A DNA stretch of 21,146 nucleotides, from the NCBI GenBank assembly GCA_902787415.1, contig CADAGG010000014.1, positions 1 through 21,146 on the forward strand, read 5' to 3'. This stretch comes from a methanogenic archaeon (GTDB taxonomy: Archaea > Thermoplasmatota > Thermoplasmata > Methanomassiliicoccales > Methanomethylophilaceae). Below, one piece after another: positions 14,179 to 21,146 of this stretch (the first letter of the stretch is position 1; each line of letters begins with the position of its first letter). The position numbers were made by a program, and so were the translations under genes. The notes under the pieces were generated by a model. It worked only from the letters and a program-made list of their open reading frames with translations. It searched no databases and was not told the DNA's origin.

Positions 14179-14201
14179 ATCCAGCTGAATTTATTATCCC
14201 G

Positions 14202-14207
14202 ATATAA
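14202..14207 (-). promoter_or_regulatory. TATA box of the MBL-fold gene
   Basis: Minus strand GCTTATATC; the TTATAT core is centred about 26 nt upstream of the GTG at 14178, which predicts a leaderless transcript and supports that start codon. Confidence 0.5.
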
Positions 14208-14255
14208 GCGTTCGGTCGAACGCCTGGGAAAGCCGAAATCCGTTAAAAACGGGGC

Positions 14256-14264
14256 AAATATAAA
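14256..14264 (+). promoter_or_regulatory. TATA box of the DUF373 gene
   Basis: AAATATAAA is centred about 25 nt before position 14285, so transcription should begin just ahead of the ATG at 14291. This favours 14291 over the in-frame ATG at 14276. Confidence 0.55.
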
Positions 14265-14290
14265 AAAGAGCGAGGATGATACGCTTCACG

Positions 14291-15439
14291 ATGGAGAAGA
14301 CTTTGATCCTCGTTATCGACAGGGATAACGATTACGGGGAGAAGGCCGGCGTAGTATCGCCGGTGATCGGGTACGAAGAGTGCAAGAAGGCAGCTTTAGC
14401 CCTCGGCATCGCGGACCCGGAGGATTCCGATACCAACGGTCTCCTCGGAGCACTCCATCTCTACAACGAGCTCGCCAAAGAGCGCGGCCACGAAGGCGTC
14501 GAGGTGGCGCTCCTCTGCGGTGACAAGAAGGTCGGACACCTCTCCGACAAGATCCTCGTCCAGCAGCTGGAATCCGTCCTCGAGGAGGTCAGGCCCGACA
14601 ACGCCCACCTGGTCAGCGACGGAGCGGAGGACGAGTACATCGGCCCCATCATCCGCAGCCGCATCAGCATCGACCATGTCGAGAGGGTCATCGTGCAGCA
14701 GACCCCCAGGGTGGAGAATACCATCTACATGCTCAAGCGCGTCATGGACGATCCCGAGAAACGTCAGCGCTTCCTCGGACCCATCAGCTGGGTATTGGCA
14801 GGTCTGGGTCTGCTGTTCCTCGTATCGAACTTCGCCGTCGCCGAGTCGTTCAACCGTTTCCTTGCGATCTCGATCATCCCCCTCTTCGTATTCGCCATCG
14901 GCCTCATCCTGGCGTTCTACTCATACAACCTCGCGGACCGTATCAACGATTGGTTCGACCGCTGGAAGCAGAGGGCCAGCCACGGAAGCATCCAGTTGGT
15001 GTTCGTGGTGGCCGGAGGACTCGTCGGCATCGTAGGATTCGTCATCTCGCTCTTCTCCGTCGGAGAGGTCTACACGGAGCGCACCACCCAGGCCGTGGTC
15101 CTGTTTCTCATCAACTTCCTGTGGTTCGCAGTCTTCGCCGTCCTCATCTACGTGTTCGGGGCCATCCTGGACGGTTACATCTACTCCCGCAAGCTGAGGT
15201 ACATCTTCATCACCATCATCCTCAACATGGTCTCCATCGGCCTCATCGCTAACGGAATCCTCGACTATCTGATGGCTTACGTGGGCCTCTACCACACCGG
15301 CAACCTCGTCATCATCGTGGAGATCGTCGCCGGGTTCATGATGACCATCGTGGCGGCCGCCCTCCAGGTGAAGGTCCGTAAGATCTACTACCGTTCCGTC
15401 CCGTCCGACAAGGGGAACCCCGTCAATGAAGTTCAGTGA
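14291..15439 (+). CDS. DUF373 family archaeal membrane protein
   Basis: A 382-residue protein of the archaea-specific DUF373 family, function unknown. The soluble N-terminal part (about 1-160) opens with TLILVIDRDNDYGEKAGVVSPVIG, whose VDRDxD and SPVIG motifs mark the family, and continues with LLCGDKKVGHLSD and ERVIVQQTPRVENTIYMLKRV. The C-terminal half has about six hydrophobic spans (roughly 165-185, 192-215, 235-257, 268-295, 305-325, 333-357). The start at 14291 is chosen from the promoter distance. The last 14 nt overlap the start of the mptE-protease ORF, so the two are translated from one message. The coupling hints at a shared membrane or cofactor role, but nothing in the sequence states it. 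Confidence 0.85.
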   Translation: MEKTLILVIDRDNDYGEKAGVVSPVIGYEECKKAALALGIADPEDSDTNGLLGALHLYNELAKERGHEGVEVALLCGDKKVGHLSDKILVQQLESVLEEVRPDNAHLVSDGAEDEYIGPIIRSRISIDHVERVIVQQTPRVENTIYMLKRVMDDPEKRQRFLGPISWVLAGLGLLFLVSNFAVAESFNRFLAISIIPLFVFAIGLILAFYSYNLADRINDWFDRWKQRASHGSIQLVFVVAGGLVGIVGFVISLFSVGEVYTERTTQAVVLFLINFLWFAVFAVLIYVFGAILDGYIYSRKLRYIFITIILNMVSIGLIANGILDYLMAYVGLYHTGNLVIIVEIVAGFMMTIVAAALQVKVRKIYYRSVPSDKGNPVNEVQ

Positions 15440-17666
15440 ATGGGAACCCGTCTACGAGGAGATCTGTTCCGACTTCGGTTTCTCCCCCGCTTCCGACCTT
15501 GCTTCCGTACGCGTTCTCAAGGCCGTCACACCCAATTCCGACCTGTGCGACGAGGATTCTTTCAAGGACAGGATCGGAGAGACGGTATCCGTCATCGGAG
15601 ACTCGCCCTTCCTCGAGAAGGACCTGGCGCAGGGGACCGAGGGCTGCATCATCTGCTCCGGTTCCGCTGTCCTCCGCCTGCTCCGCGCGGGCATGAAGCC
15701 GGATATAGTGGTCACCGACCTCGACGGCAACATCAACGCGCAGCTGGAGGCCAGTTCCGAAGGCGCCGTCACGCTGATACTGGCGCACGGGGACAACATG
15801 GACCTCGTCAGGGAGTACGCCCCGCTATTCACCGGTCCGGTGGTCCTCACCACGCAGGGAAGGCCGGAGAACACCGTCTTCAACTACGGCGGTTTCACCG
15901 ACGGGGACAGATGCGTCTGCCTCGCACGCGAGTTCGGCGCCCGGCGCATCCTTCTCTACGGATTCGACTTCGACAACCCCAACCCCAAGGAGGGTTCCGA
16001 CCCCGCCAGGAAACTGAAGAAACTGGCCTGGGCGAAGAGGATAATCTACTCCGGAGGCGGGAAGGACATTGAGGACCGCTCCCATCACGCCTGGATTATA
16101 CCGTTGTTTACCATTACCTCCGCCGTAAAGGGGTGCCAAATGAACACGACGGAACTCATTCTTCTGATCCTCGTCATAGTGTACATACCCCTTTGGTTCA
16201 TCGTATGGAAGCATCCCGCGGCCCTCCGCCACGGGTTCGAGAAGTACGGTCCCACCATCAAGATAAACACACGTCTGGGTCTAGCGTTCATCGAGCGCTT
16301 CGGGAAGTACAAGCGCTTCTGGCACTGGTGCGGCGTCTTCGGTCAGATCGTGTCCTTCGTGCTGATGGTCTCCATGATCTTCATCATGGCGGTGGCGGTC
16401 TACCGCATGCCACAGACCCTCTCCCGCGGAGGCATCGGTCTGGAGTATGTGCTCGCGATCCCCGGTCTGAACCCCCTGCTCCCGCTGTGGTACGGGCTCC
16501 TCGCCCTCATCGTCGCCATGGTGTGCCACGAGCTCGCCCACGGACTCCAGAGCCGTGCCAACGACATCACCGTGACCCACACCGGCCTGCTCTACGCGGT
16601 GGTGCCCCTGGGCGCCTTCGTGGAGCCTGACCAGAACGACGTCGACAAGGCGTCCCGCAGGGCGCAGATCGATCTGTTCACCGCAGGCATCACCACCAAC
16701 TTCGTCATCGCGGCCATCTCCTTCCTCCTGTTCTCGGGAGTGATGCTCGGAGGCATCTCCTCCCCGTACGGGGAGAATGCGGCCGTGTACACCGAGATCG
16801 GCGATTCCCCCGCCTATTCCGCAGGGATCCCCGCCGGAGCGCTGATCCTCGACATCAACGGCGAACCGTTCTCCTATACAGAGGACTACACAACCAACTA
16901 TTCCTGGGCCCCCGGGGAGCTGGTATCGGTGCACTACCGCACCGCGGACACCGAGAGCACGGTGACGATGGCATGGGGACTGTACGTGTCGAAGACGGTG
17001 GACAGTTCGCCCGCCCAAGGCATACTGGAGAACAAGATACTGTCCTCCATCACCACCTCCTCGGGAACCTACAGGTTCTACACCCAGCAGGCCTTCACCA
17101 AGTTCATGGGGACCACCCATCCCGGCGACGAGGTGACCATCACCTACACCGACACCGCGGGAGCCCCGATGACCTCTCAGACCGTGACCCTGGGTTCTTC
17201 CGGCAGTATCGGTTATCTCGGTATCTACACCTCCACCTCCGGAATGAACCTGATAACCCCCAACCTGCTGAAGGAGACCTCCGCCAACCCGTTCTACGGG
17301 GCCCACGACATCACCGGTTATGCAATGGGAATGCTCTCATACATCGCGCACCCGTTCAGCGGTCTCGACCCCATACCCGACAGCGTCCGCTGGTGGTACG
17401 GCGACCAGATGTTCGGATTCTGGGAGATCTGCAAGATATTCTACTGGCTGTTCTGGCTGAACATCATGCTGGGAGTCACCAACGCGCTTCCTGCCTATCC
17501 CTTCGACGGGGGATACGTGTTCCGCGGATGGATCGACGCACTCTACGAGAAACTGGGCCGTACCGACAAGGAGGACAGGGAGAGGCGTGCCGACGAGATA
17601 ACCCGCAACGTGTCCACGCTGATGCTGTTCCTGTACGCCCTGCTCGTGATAGCGATTATAGTCTGA
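15426..17666 (+). CDS. mptE: MptE-type hydroxymethyldihydropterin pyrophosphokinase joined in frame to an M50 site-2 protease
   Basis: One uninterrupted 746-codon frame. Residues 1 to ~215 are DUF115/MptE, which pyrophosphorylates 6-hydroxymethyl-7,8-dihydropterin on the way to tetrahydromethanopterin: GDSPFLEKDL near 57-66, CSGSAVLRLLRAG, DIVVTDLDGN near 95-104, and ILLYGFDFDNPNP. Residues 239-746 are an integral-membrane site-2 protease: zinc motif HELAH (368-372), a PDZ-like domain around 450-510 (SPAYSAGIPAGALILDINGE), and NALPAYPFDGG (686-696), whose D694 is the third zinc ligand. The two families are normally separate genes. M239 (16140) has its own ribosome-site-like GGGGTG and a TATA-like GATTATACC upstream, so two proteins may be made. 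The ATG at 15426 overlaps DUF373. The stop touches that of the convergent gene. Domains are secure; the fusion is not. Confidence 0.85.
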   Translation: MKFSEWEPVYEEICSDFGFSPASDLASVRVLKAVTPNSDLCDEDSFKDRIGETVSVIGDSPFLEKDLAQGTEGCIICSGSAVLRLLRAGMKPDIVVTDLDGNINAQLEASSEGAVTLILAHGDNMDLVREYAPLFTGPVVLTTQGRPENTVFNYGGFTDGDRCVCLAREFGARRILLYGFDFDNPNPKEGSDPARKLKKLAWAKRIIYSGGGKDIEDRSHHAWIIPLFTITSAVKGCQMNTTELILLILVIVYIPLWFIVWKHPAALRHGFEKYGPTIKINTRLGLAFIERFGKYKRFWHWCGVFGQIVSFVLMVSMIFIMAVAVYRMPQTLSRGGIGLEYVLAIPGLNPLLPLWYGLLALIVAMVCHELAHGLQSRANDITVTHTGLLYAVVPLGAFVEPDQNDVDKASRRAQIDLFTAGITTNFVIAAISFLLFSGVMLGGISSPYGENAAVYTEIGDSPAYSAGIPAGALILDINGEPFSYTEDYTTNYSWAPGELVSVHYRTADTESTVTMAWGLYVSKTVDSSPAQGILENKILSSITTSSGTYRFYTQQAFTKFMGTTHPGDEVTITYTDTAGAPMTSQTVTLGSSGSIGYLGIYTSTSGMNLITPNLLKETSANPFYGAHDITGYAMGMLSYIAHPFSGLDPIPDSVRWWYGDQMFGFWEICKIFYWLFWLNIMLGVTNALPAYPFDGGYVFRGWIDALYEKLGRTDKEDRERRADEITRNVSTLMLFLYALLVIAIIV
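16094..16142 (+). promoter_or_regulatory. Possible internal promoter and start for the site-2 protease half
   Basis: GATTATACC at 16094-16102, GGGGTG at about 16130-16135 and ATG at 16140 lie at the MptE-protease junction with plausible spacing. The ~25 codons before the ATG (IEDRSHHAWIIPLFTITSAV) look neither like MptE nor like a protease membrane helix. The protease may therefore be translated on its own, and the linker may be a non-coding spacer that happens to stay open. Confidence 0.4.
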
Positions 17667-18668
17667 TCACTGGCGCGCCTTGGCGGGCAGATGCTGTTTG
17701 GGCTTGCAGCCGGTGATGATGTCGCTGCTGAAATCGAAAAGGGTGCCCTTCTCGCCGTTGTAGGTGAGCTCGAGCTTCCGGGAGTCGTTGACCTTGCCGA
17801 CCACCGCTCCCTCGCACTTGACCTTCCTGAAGATTTCGATGATGCGCTCGGAGTTCTCGGGGGGACAGGTGTAGACGAATCCGCATCCCTGGTAGCAGAG
17901 GAGCCACCTGACGAAATCGGTGCAGTCCTTGGGGACGGGGATCCTGTTCAGGTCCACCTGAGCGCCCATCTCGGAGGCCTCGAGTAGCATTCCGAGGGTA
18001 CCCACGGAACCGGGGTTGCTCATGTCCTTTCCCGCATGTGCCAGCTTCTCGTCCGCGACGATCGCCGCGGCCTCCATCTGGCGCTTCACGAGCTTGGGAT
18101 CCTTGTCGAGGGTGGTGAGCCACGCGTAGGGGATGTTGTCGGGGTAATGGCCGTCGAGGTCCATCACGAAGACGACGTCGTCGCCGGGTTTGGCGGAGCA
18201 GCTGCGGATGAGGCAGTCCTTCTTGACCTCCCCGATGATGGAGATGTCGATGGCGTGGTAGTTGCAGTCGGGATGGGTGTGTCCGCCCACGATGGGGACG
18301 CCGAACCTCCTGACCCCTTCCTCCATGCCCCTGAGGAGCATGCCGCAGATGCGGTTGTCGGACATGGAGACCACATCGACCATGGCGGTGGCACGGCCTC
18401 CCATGGCCGCGATGTCGTTCACGTTCACGAGGACCGCGAAGTAACCCGCCATGTAGGGGTCGGACTGGACCAGGGATTCCATGATGCCGTCGGTGGCGAA
18501 GAGGACGTAGCTGTCCCCCATCTCGATGGCTGCCGCATCCTCTCCCTCGGCCGCTGCCACGCGGGGGAAGGCGTCGGTGGGCAGGAGGTCCACCACCTCG
18601 TGGATCTTGCTCTTCCTGGTGACTCCCGGGAAGTTCCTGATAGAATCGATTATGGTCTGGAGTTCCAT
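17667..18668 (-). CDS. AIR synthase-related protein, probable methanogenesis marker protein 2
   Basis: A 333-residue protein of the PurM/ThiL-like ATP-binding fold. It begins MELQTIIDSIRNFPGVTRKS and contains EGEDAAAIEMGD at about 41-52, FATDGIME, the NVNDIAAMGG motif around 83-90, and VGGHTHPDCNYHAIDISIIG. This arrangement fits the methanogen-restricted marker 2 family better than ThiL, PurM or HypE, although I cannot run the profile. Marker 2 is thought to act in methanogenesis, possibly on methyl-CoM reductase or its cofactors, but its reaction is not established. The start at 18668 gives the family-like N terminus; ATGs at 18674 and 18713 are in frame upstream, the latter too close to the TATA box. 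Its stop abuts the stop of the convergent protease ORF. Confidence 0.72.
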   Translation of the reverse strand: MELQTIIDSIRNFPGVTRKSKIHEVVDLLPTDAFPRVAAAEGEDAAAIEMGDSYVLFATDGIMESLVQSDPYMAGYFAVLVNVNDIAAMGGRATAMVDVVSMSDNRICGMLLRGMEEGVRRFGVPIVGGHTHPDCNYHAIDISIIGEVKKDCLIRSCSAKPGDDVVFVMDLDGHYPDNIPYAWLTTLDKDPKLVKRQMEAAAIVADEKLAHAGKDMSNPGSVGTLGMLLEASEMGAQVDLNRIPVPKDCTDFVRWLLCYQGCGFVYTCPPENSERIIEIFRKVKCEGAVVGKVNDSRKLELTYNGEKGTLFDFSSDIITGCKPKQHLPAKARQ

Positions 18669-18680
18669 ATTCATCACTCT

Positions 18681-18730
18681 GCATCCATGGGATGCACGAC
18701 AACGCGTCATCATCCCTCGATGTTATAAAA
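18681..18730 (-). promoter_or_regulatory. Promoter and leader dyad of the marker-2-like gene
   Basis: Minus strand TATA box TTTTATAA at 18730-18723 predicts a start near 18701 and a ~33-nt leader. The leader contains GCATCC-ATG-GGATGC (18681-18695), a 6-bp perfect inverted repeat with three central bases, placed just downstream of the predicted start, where a bound repressor would block transcription. Confidence 0.5.
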
Positions 18731-18746
18731 CCTCGTTAGAATCGGG

Positions 18747-19565
18747 TCAGTTCACCACGCAGAGGTTGATCCTCAGGCGGTGGCTGGCCACGGCCGCCGA
18801 ATGGGAGTCCCCGCCCAGCGCCTTGCGCATGTCGGTGAACAGCTCGGTCCCGTGCTTGGCGAGCACGGATACCACGCGTCCGTGCTCCTTGTACAATGTC
18901 TCGGCGAGGTCGGAGAAGCGGTCCCCGCGGAGGGAACCGTAGCATTGCTCCTTGGAAGCGCCGATGCTGAACTTCTGGGGATCCAGGATGTAGTATGACA
19001 CCACTCCGTCCACGAGCCCGTCCATCATGTCCTCGTCCCATACCGACCTGTCGCGGCAGTACAGGATCTTCCCGTCGGAAAGCAGGTAGAATCCCTCGAA
19101 ATCGTCCTCGAAGAGGTCCTGGCTCCCGATGGGCCCTCCGAAGATGTTGATGCCCCTGGAGCGGAGCTTGCGGATGAGGTTCTGGATGCGGAGGAGCTCG
19201 AACCTCTCCTTCCCCTCGAGGATCCTGTCGATGGCCTCATCGCGGTCGGGCTGTTCCGCCGCGTCGGAGATGCGGAGGATGATCTTCCCGTGCCCGCGGG
19301 CGGCGATCTCGTCGGCAAGAATGGAGAACACAGATCCGGGTTCGTAGCGGAGGGTGAACCTGTCGGTCTCGCAGCCGTTGGTCAGGCTGTAGACCGCGGC
19401 CTCGGCGCAGCCGTCCTCGGCATCGATGCACTTGACGACCGTGCTGTCCCCCAGTGCGTAATAGCCCTCCCAGTAGTCCTCCGAGAGAATCTGCTCGGAA
19501 ATGCCCTTGGGGCGCGCCGTCCTCTTCTTGGATCTTCTCCCGCTCAACTCAGATCGGACGTCCAT
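18747..19565 (-). CDS. Unrecognised protein with two diverged copies of one domain
   Basis: A 272-residue soluble protein that I cannot assign to a family. It consists of a basic N-terminal tail (1-21) and two similar halves. Copy 1 (about 22-116) has SEQILSEDYWEGYYALGDS, then FSILADEIAARGHGKIILRI. Copy 2 (about 146-250) has GSQDLFEDDFEGFYLLSDG, then FSDLAETLYKEHGRVVSVLA. The shared pattern is an acidic (E/D)D(Y/F)(W/F)EG(Y/F)Y(A/L)L opening, a strand ending in C(I/R)D, and a later FS-LA helix followed by G-(K/R)-(I/V)(I/V). A charged helix (117-138) links the copies. No signal peptide or membrane segment is seen. The start at 19565 has no clear ribosome site; the gene is divergent from the histidine kinase, so the two may share regulation. 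Function unknown. Confidence 0.7.
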   Translation of the reverse strand: MDVRSELSGRRSKKRTARPKGISEQILSEDYWEGYYALGDSTVVKCIDAEDGCAEAAVYSLTNGCETDRFTLRYEPGSVFSILADEIAARGHGKIILRISDAAEQPDRDEAIDRILEGKERFELLRIQNLIRKLRSRGINIFGGPIGSQDLFEDDFEGFYLLSDGKILYCRDRSVWDEDMMDGLVDGVVSYYILDPQKFSIGASKEQCYGSLRGDRFSDLAETLYKEHGRVVSVLAKHGTELFTDMRKALGGDSHSAAVASHRLRINLCVVN

Positions 19566-19606
19566 GGCTTAACCGACTAATAGAAGTTCGCCCATTCATG
19601 TAAGAA

Positions 19607-19632
19607 GAGAAGGGGATACCCTTCTCCGGAGG
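19607..19632 (+). promoter_or_regulatory. Leader hairpin abutting the histidine kinase ribosome site
   Basis: GAGAAGGG (19607-19614) and CCCTTCTC (19619-19626) form a perfect 8-bp stem with loop GATA. One base later comes the Shine-Dalgarno site GGAGG (19628-19632), eight bases before the ATG at 19641. A protein or small RNA acting on this stem could control translation. The ~75-bp divergent gap has only a weak TATA-like ACTAATAG near 19577-19584. Confidence 0.55.
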
Positions 19633-19640
19633 GCAGGCAG

Positions 19641-21041
19641 ATGTTGATACCTACGTGGAAGAAGTACGGAGTGGCAGTGGCCCTGCTGCTCGGTTTCCTG
19701 TTCCTCTTCTCCATGTACCTCCTGACCGTGAACCGTACCGGCAGCTTCGACAACCTATCGGTCACCCGCATGGCATTGGCCGTGTGCGGCATGGGACTGT
19801 GCGTCATGCTGCTGCTGACCCTCCTCATGGATGTCAGGATCAATCTCGGAGGCATCTACTTCATCACGATGCTGCTCATCAACTTCTTCGCGCTGTTCTT
19901 CAGCAACCTGTACGCCATATATCTCGGCAATGAGCAGTACACATGGCTCATACAGATCGCGGAGTATCTGAACCCCGCATTCCTCATCAGCATCATGCTG
20001 ACGTTCTGGCTGTACCTGGGATTCATCACTGGTCTCAGGGAGCGCCTCTACCTGGAGCTGGAGGCGGTCTTCTTCGGCCTGTTCTTCCTGGGCCTGGTGA
20101 TGCTGATCATCAACATCCCCACCGGATACATCTTCTACGTCACCAAGGAGGCCACCGTAGTATACGGGTCGATGAGTAGGATAATCTTCGTTCCCCTGCT
20201 GTGCATGCTCCTGGTCGGTATGGTGGGGGTGCAGGCCCTCGTCAAAGGGGTCCGTAAGAAGGTGGCATTGGCCATGTTCCTGCTGGCGCCCCTGCTGTCC
20301 ATCATATTGGATTCCATCCTGAATCCAGTGGGCACCATCAACATCATCTTCTGTCTGTCGCTGCTCATCATCTACGGGAACTTCTATGTGGGCAGGAGCA
20401 AGGAGCTGATCCTCAAGGACGCGGAGCTCATGGAGCAGCGGGCCAAGATCCTCATCTCCCAGATCCAGCCGCACTTCCTTTACAATTCGCTCACCTCCAT
20501 CATGAACATCAAGGGCAACCCGCCCGCCACCAGGGAGGCCATCTCCGACTTCGGAATGTACCTCAGAGGCAATCTAGACTCCTTGAAGAAGAGCGGGCCC
20601 ATCGCCTTCGCGGCCGAGCTCGACCATGTGGAGACATACATCATGCTGGAGAAGCTCGGCATGGGGGAGAAGCTGAACTACGAGACAGACATCAAGGTCA
20701 GGAACTTCTTCATCCCCGCGCAGACCATTCAGATGCTGGTGGAGTACTGCATCGACTTCGGGCTGAGGCCCTCCGGAGGGGGCACCGTCCTGGTGCGTTC
20801 GTCGGTCGCCGGCGGAAGCTACCAGATCCAGGTCACCCACGACGGCACCGCCTTCACCAGGGCCACGCTCGCGGAGGACGAGTCCAAGCACCCCGAAGGG
20901 GTCACGTTCTCCAGCCTGAACGACCGTCTCGCCGACACTCTGGGCGGAAGCATCGAGCTGCTCCGCAGGGACGGCCCCGGCAACACCTTCCTGGTCACCC
21001 TCCCCATCCCCAAGAAGTCCCGTGCCGCCAGAGGAGAGTGA
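19641..21041 (+). CDS. Multi-pass membrane histidine kinase of the LytS/YesM type with degenerate ATP-binding motifs
   Basis: A 466-residue protein. Residues 1-250 hold seven or eight hydrophobic spans (about 9-29, 43-63, 69-93, 105-130, 142-160, 178-202, 208-226, 232-250), like the 7TM sensor regions of some kinases. A coiled segment then leads to ILISQIQPHFLYNSLTSI with H278, the phospho-acceptor motif of the LytS/YesM (His_kinase) family. The ATP domain is odd: the N box reads L366-V-E-Y369 instead of VEN, the G1 region reads THDGTAF (399-405) without DxGxG, and the expected GIGLxNxxxRL reads GVTFSSLNDRL (420-430). ATP binding may therefore be weak or lost. GGAGG at 19628-19632 sets the start. 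Downstream, a possible ORF overlaps its end; no response regulator is identified. Ligand unknown. Confidence 0.83.
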   Translation: MLIPTWKKYGVAVALLLGFLFLFSMYLLTVNRTGSFDNLSVTRMALAVCGMGLCVMLLLTLLMDVRINLGGIYFITMLLINFFALFFSNLYAIYLGNEQYTWLIQIAEYLNPAFLISIMLTFWLYLGFITGLRERLYLELEAVFFGLFFLGLVMLIINIPTGYIFYVTKEATVVYGSMSRIIFVPLLCMLLVGMVGVQALVKGVRKKVALAMFLLAPLLSIILDSILNPVGTINIIFCLSLLIIYGNFYVGRSKELILKDAELMEQRAKILISQIQPHFLYNSLTSIMNIKGNPPATREAISDFGMYLRGNLDSLKKSGPIAFAAELDHVETYIMLEKLGMGEKLNYETDIKVRNFFIPAQTIQMLVEYCIDFGLRPSGGGTVLVRSSVAGGSYQIQVTHDGTAFTRATLAEDESKHPEGVTFSSLNDRLADTLGGSIELLRRDGPGNTFLVTLPIPKKSRAARGE

Positions 21042-21146
21042 CCTTCTGATACCTTCCGACGGGGAGATCTCGCATGCCCTCTCCGGCATGAGGCGCTTCG
21101 ACATCGTCCCTCCCGTTCCCACCGCGGTGTGCATCGTCGGGGATAA
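21022..21146 (+). CDS. Possible start of a further ORF, cut by the right edge
   Basis: A frame opens at GTG 21022 (or ATG 21088) and runs to the edge, with PSDGEISHALSGMRRFDIV and PPVPTAVCIVGD near the end. It would overlap the kinase by 20 nt, a usual arrangement for a partner gene, but no ribosome site is clear and there is too little sequence to identify it. CATGCC/GGCATG (21073-21078 and 21085-21090) could pair around the second start. Confidence 0.35.
   Translation, partial: MPPEESDLLIPSDGEISHALSGMRRFDIVPPVPTAVCIVGD

Noticed and set aside
1..21146. CRISPR array, insertion sequence, integrase, att site or replication origin
   Set aside because: No regularly spaced repeats, transposase or integrase motifs or terminal inverted repeats were found; gene content is chromosomal housekeeping and methanogenesis.

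Overview
The window looks like chromosomal DNA from a methanogenic archaeon of the order Methanomassiliicoccales (Thermoplasmatota). The main reasons are a trimethylamine methyltransferase gene (mttB) with an internal in-frame amber codon where pyrrolysine is expected, its corrinoid protein gene mttC, a probable methanogenesis-marker AIR-synthase-like gene, archaeal ribosomal proteins (eS19, eL39, eL31), aIF6, a class I HMG-CoA reductase, archaeal PheT and a DUF115/MptE pterin enzyme. TATA/BRE promoters, Shine-Dalgarno sites and several short or absent leaders fit this. Of 19 genes whose stop is visible, 18 end in TGA, one in TAA and none in TAG, as expected where UAG is read as pyrrolysine. 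The order is inferred from gene content; no phylogenetic marker was tested.

Layout. (1) 1-7413, minus strand: a BchI-like AAA+ ATPase gene, two paralogous BchD-like AAA+/VWA genes, hmgA and pheT (cut by the left edge). (2) 7414-7783: a long divergent regulatory region with an 18-bp perfect palindrome and a strong BRE/TATA for mttB. (3) 7784-10708, plus strand: mttB (pyrrolysine), mttC, a block of nested hairpins, and a MarR-like regulator. (4) 10775-11362: a flavodoxin-fold protein that seems to have lost iron-sulfur cysteines. (5) 11376-11530: a promoter-driven structured segment, a candidate ncRNA. (6) 11606-13498: the eS19 - PDCD5-like - eL39 - eL31 - aIF6 operon, with aIF6 frameshifted by a 19-nt imperfect tandem duplication. 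(7) 13540-14178, minus: a metallo-beta-lactamase-fold protein with degenerate metal ligands. (8) 14291-17666, plus: a DUF373 membrane protein overlapping an ORF that joins MptE to a site-2 protease. (9) 17667-19565, minus: the marker-2-like protein and an unrecognised protein made of two diverged copies of one domain. (10) 19641-21146, plus: a multi-pass LytS/YesM-like histidine kinase with degenerate ATP-binding motifs, then the start of a possible further ORF.

How they work together: MttB demethylates trimethylamine onto the cobalt of MttC; the MtbA-type enzyme that passes the methyl group to coenzyme M is not in the window, nor are the pyl genes. The BchI/BchD set diverging from mttB has no large H/CobN-type subunit nearby. 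Its cargo is unknown; a link to corrinoid or tetrapyrrole metal handling is an inference from family and position only. The remaining genes are translation, isoprenoid-lipid and pterin housekeeping plus signalling or unknown genes.
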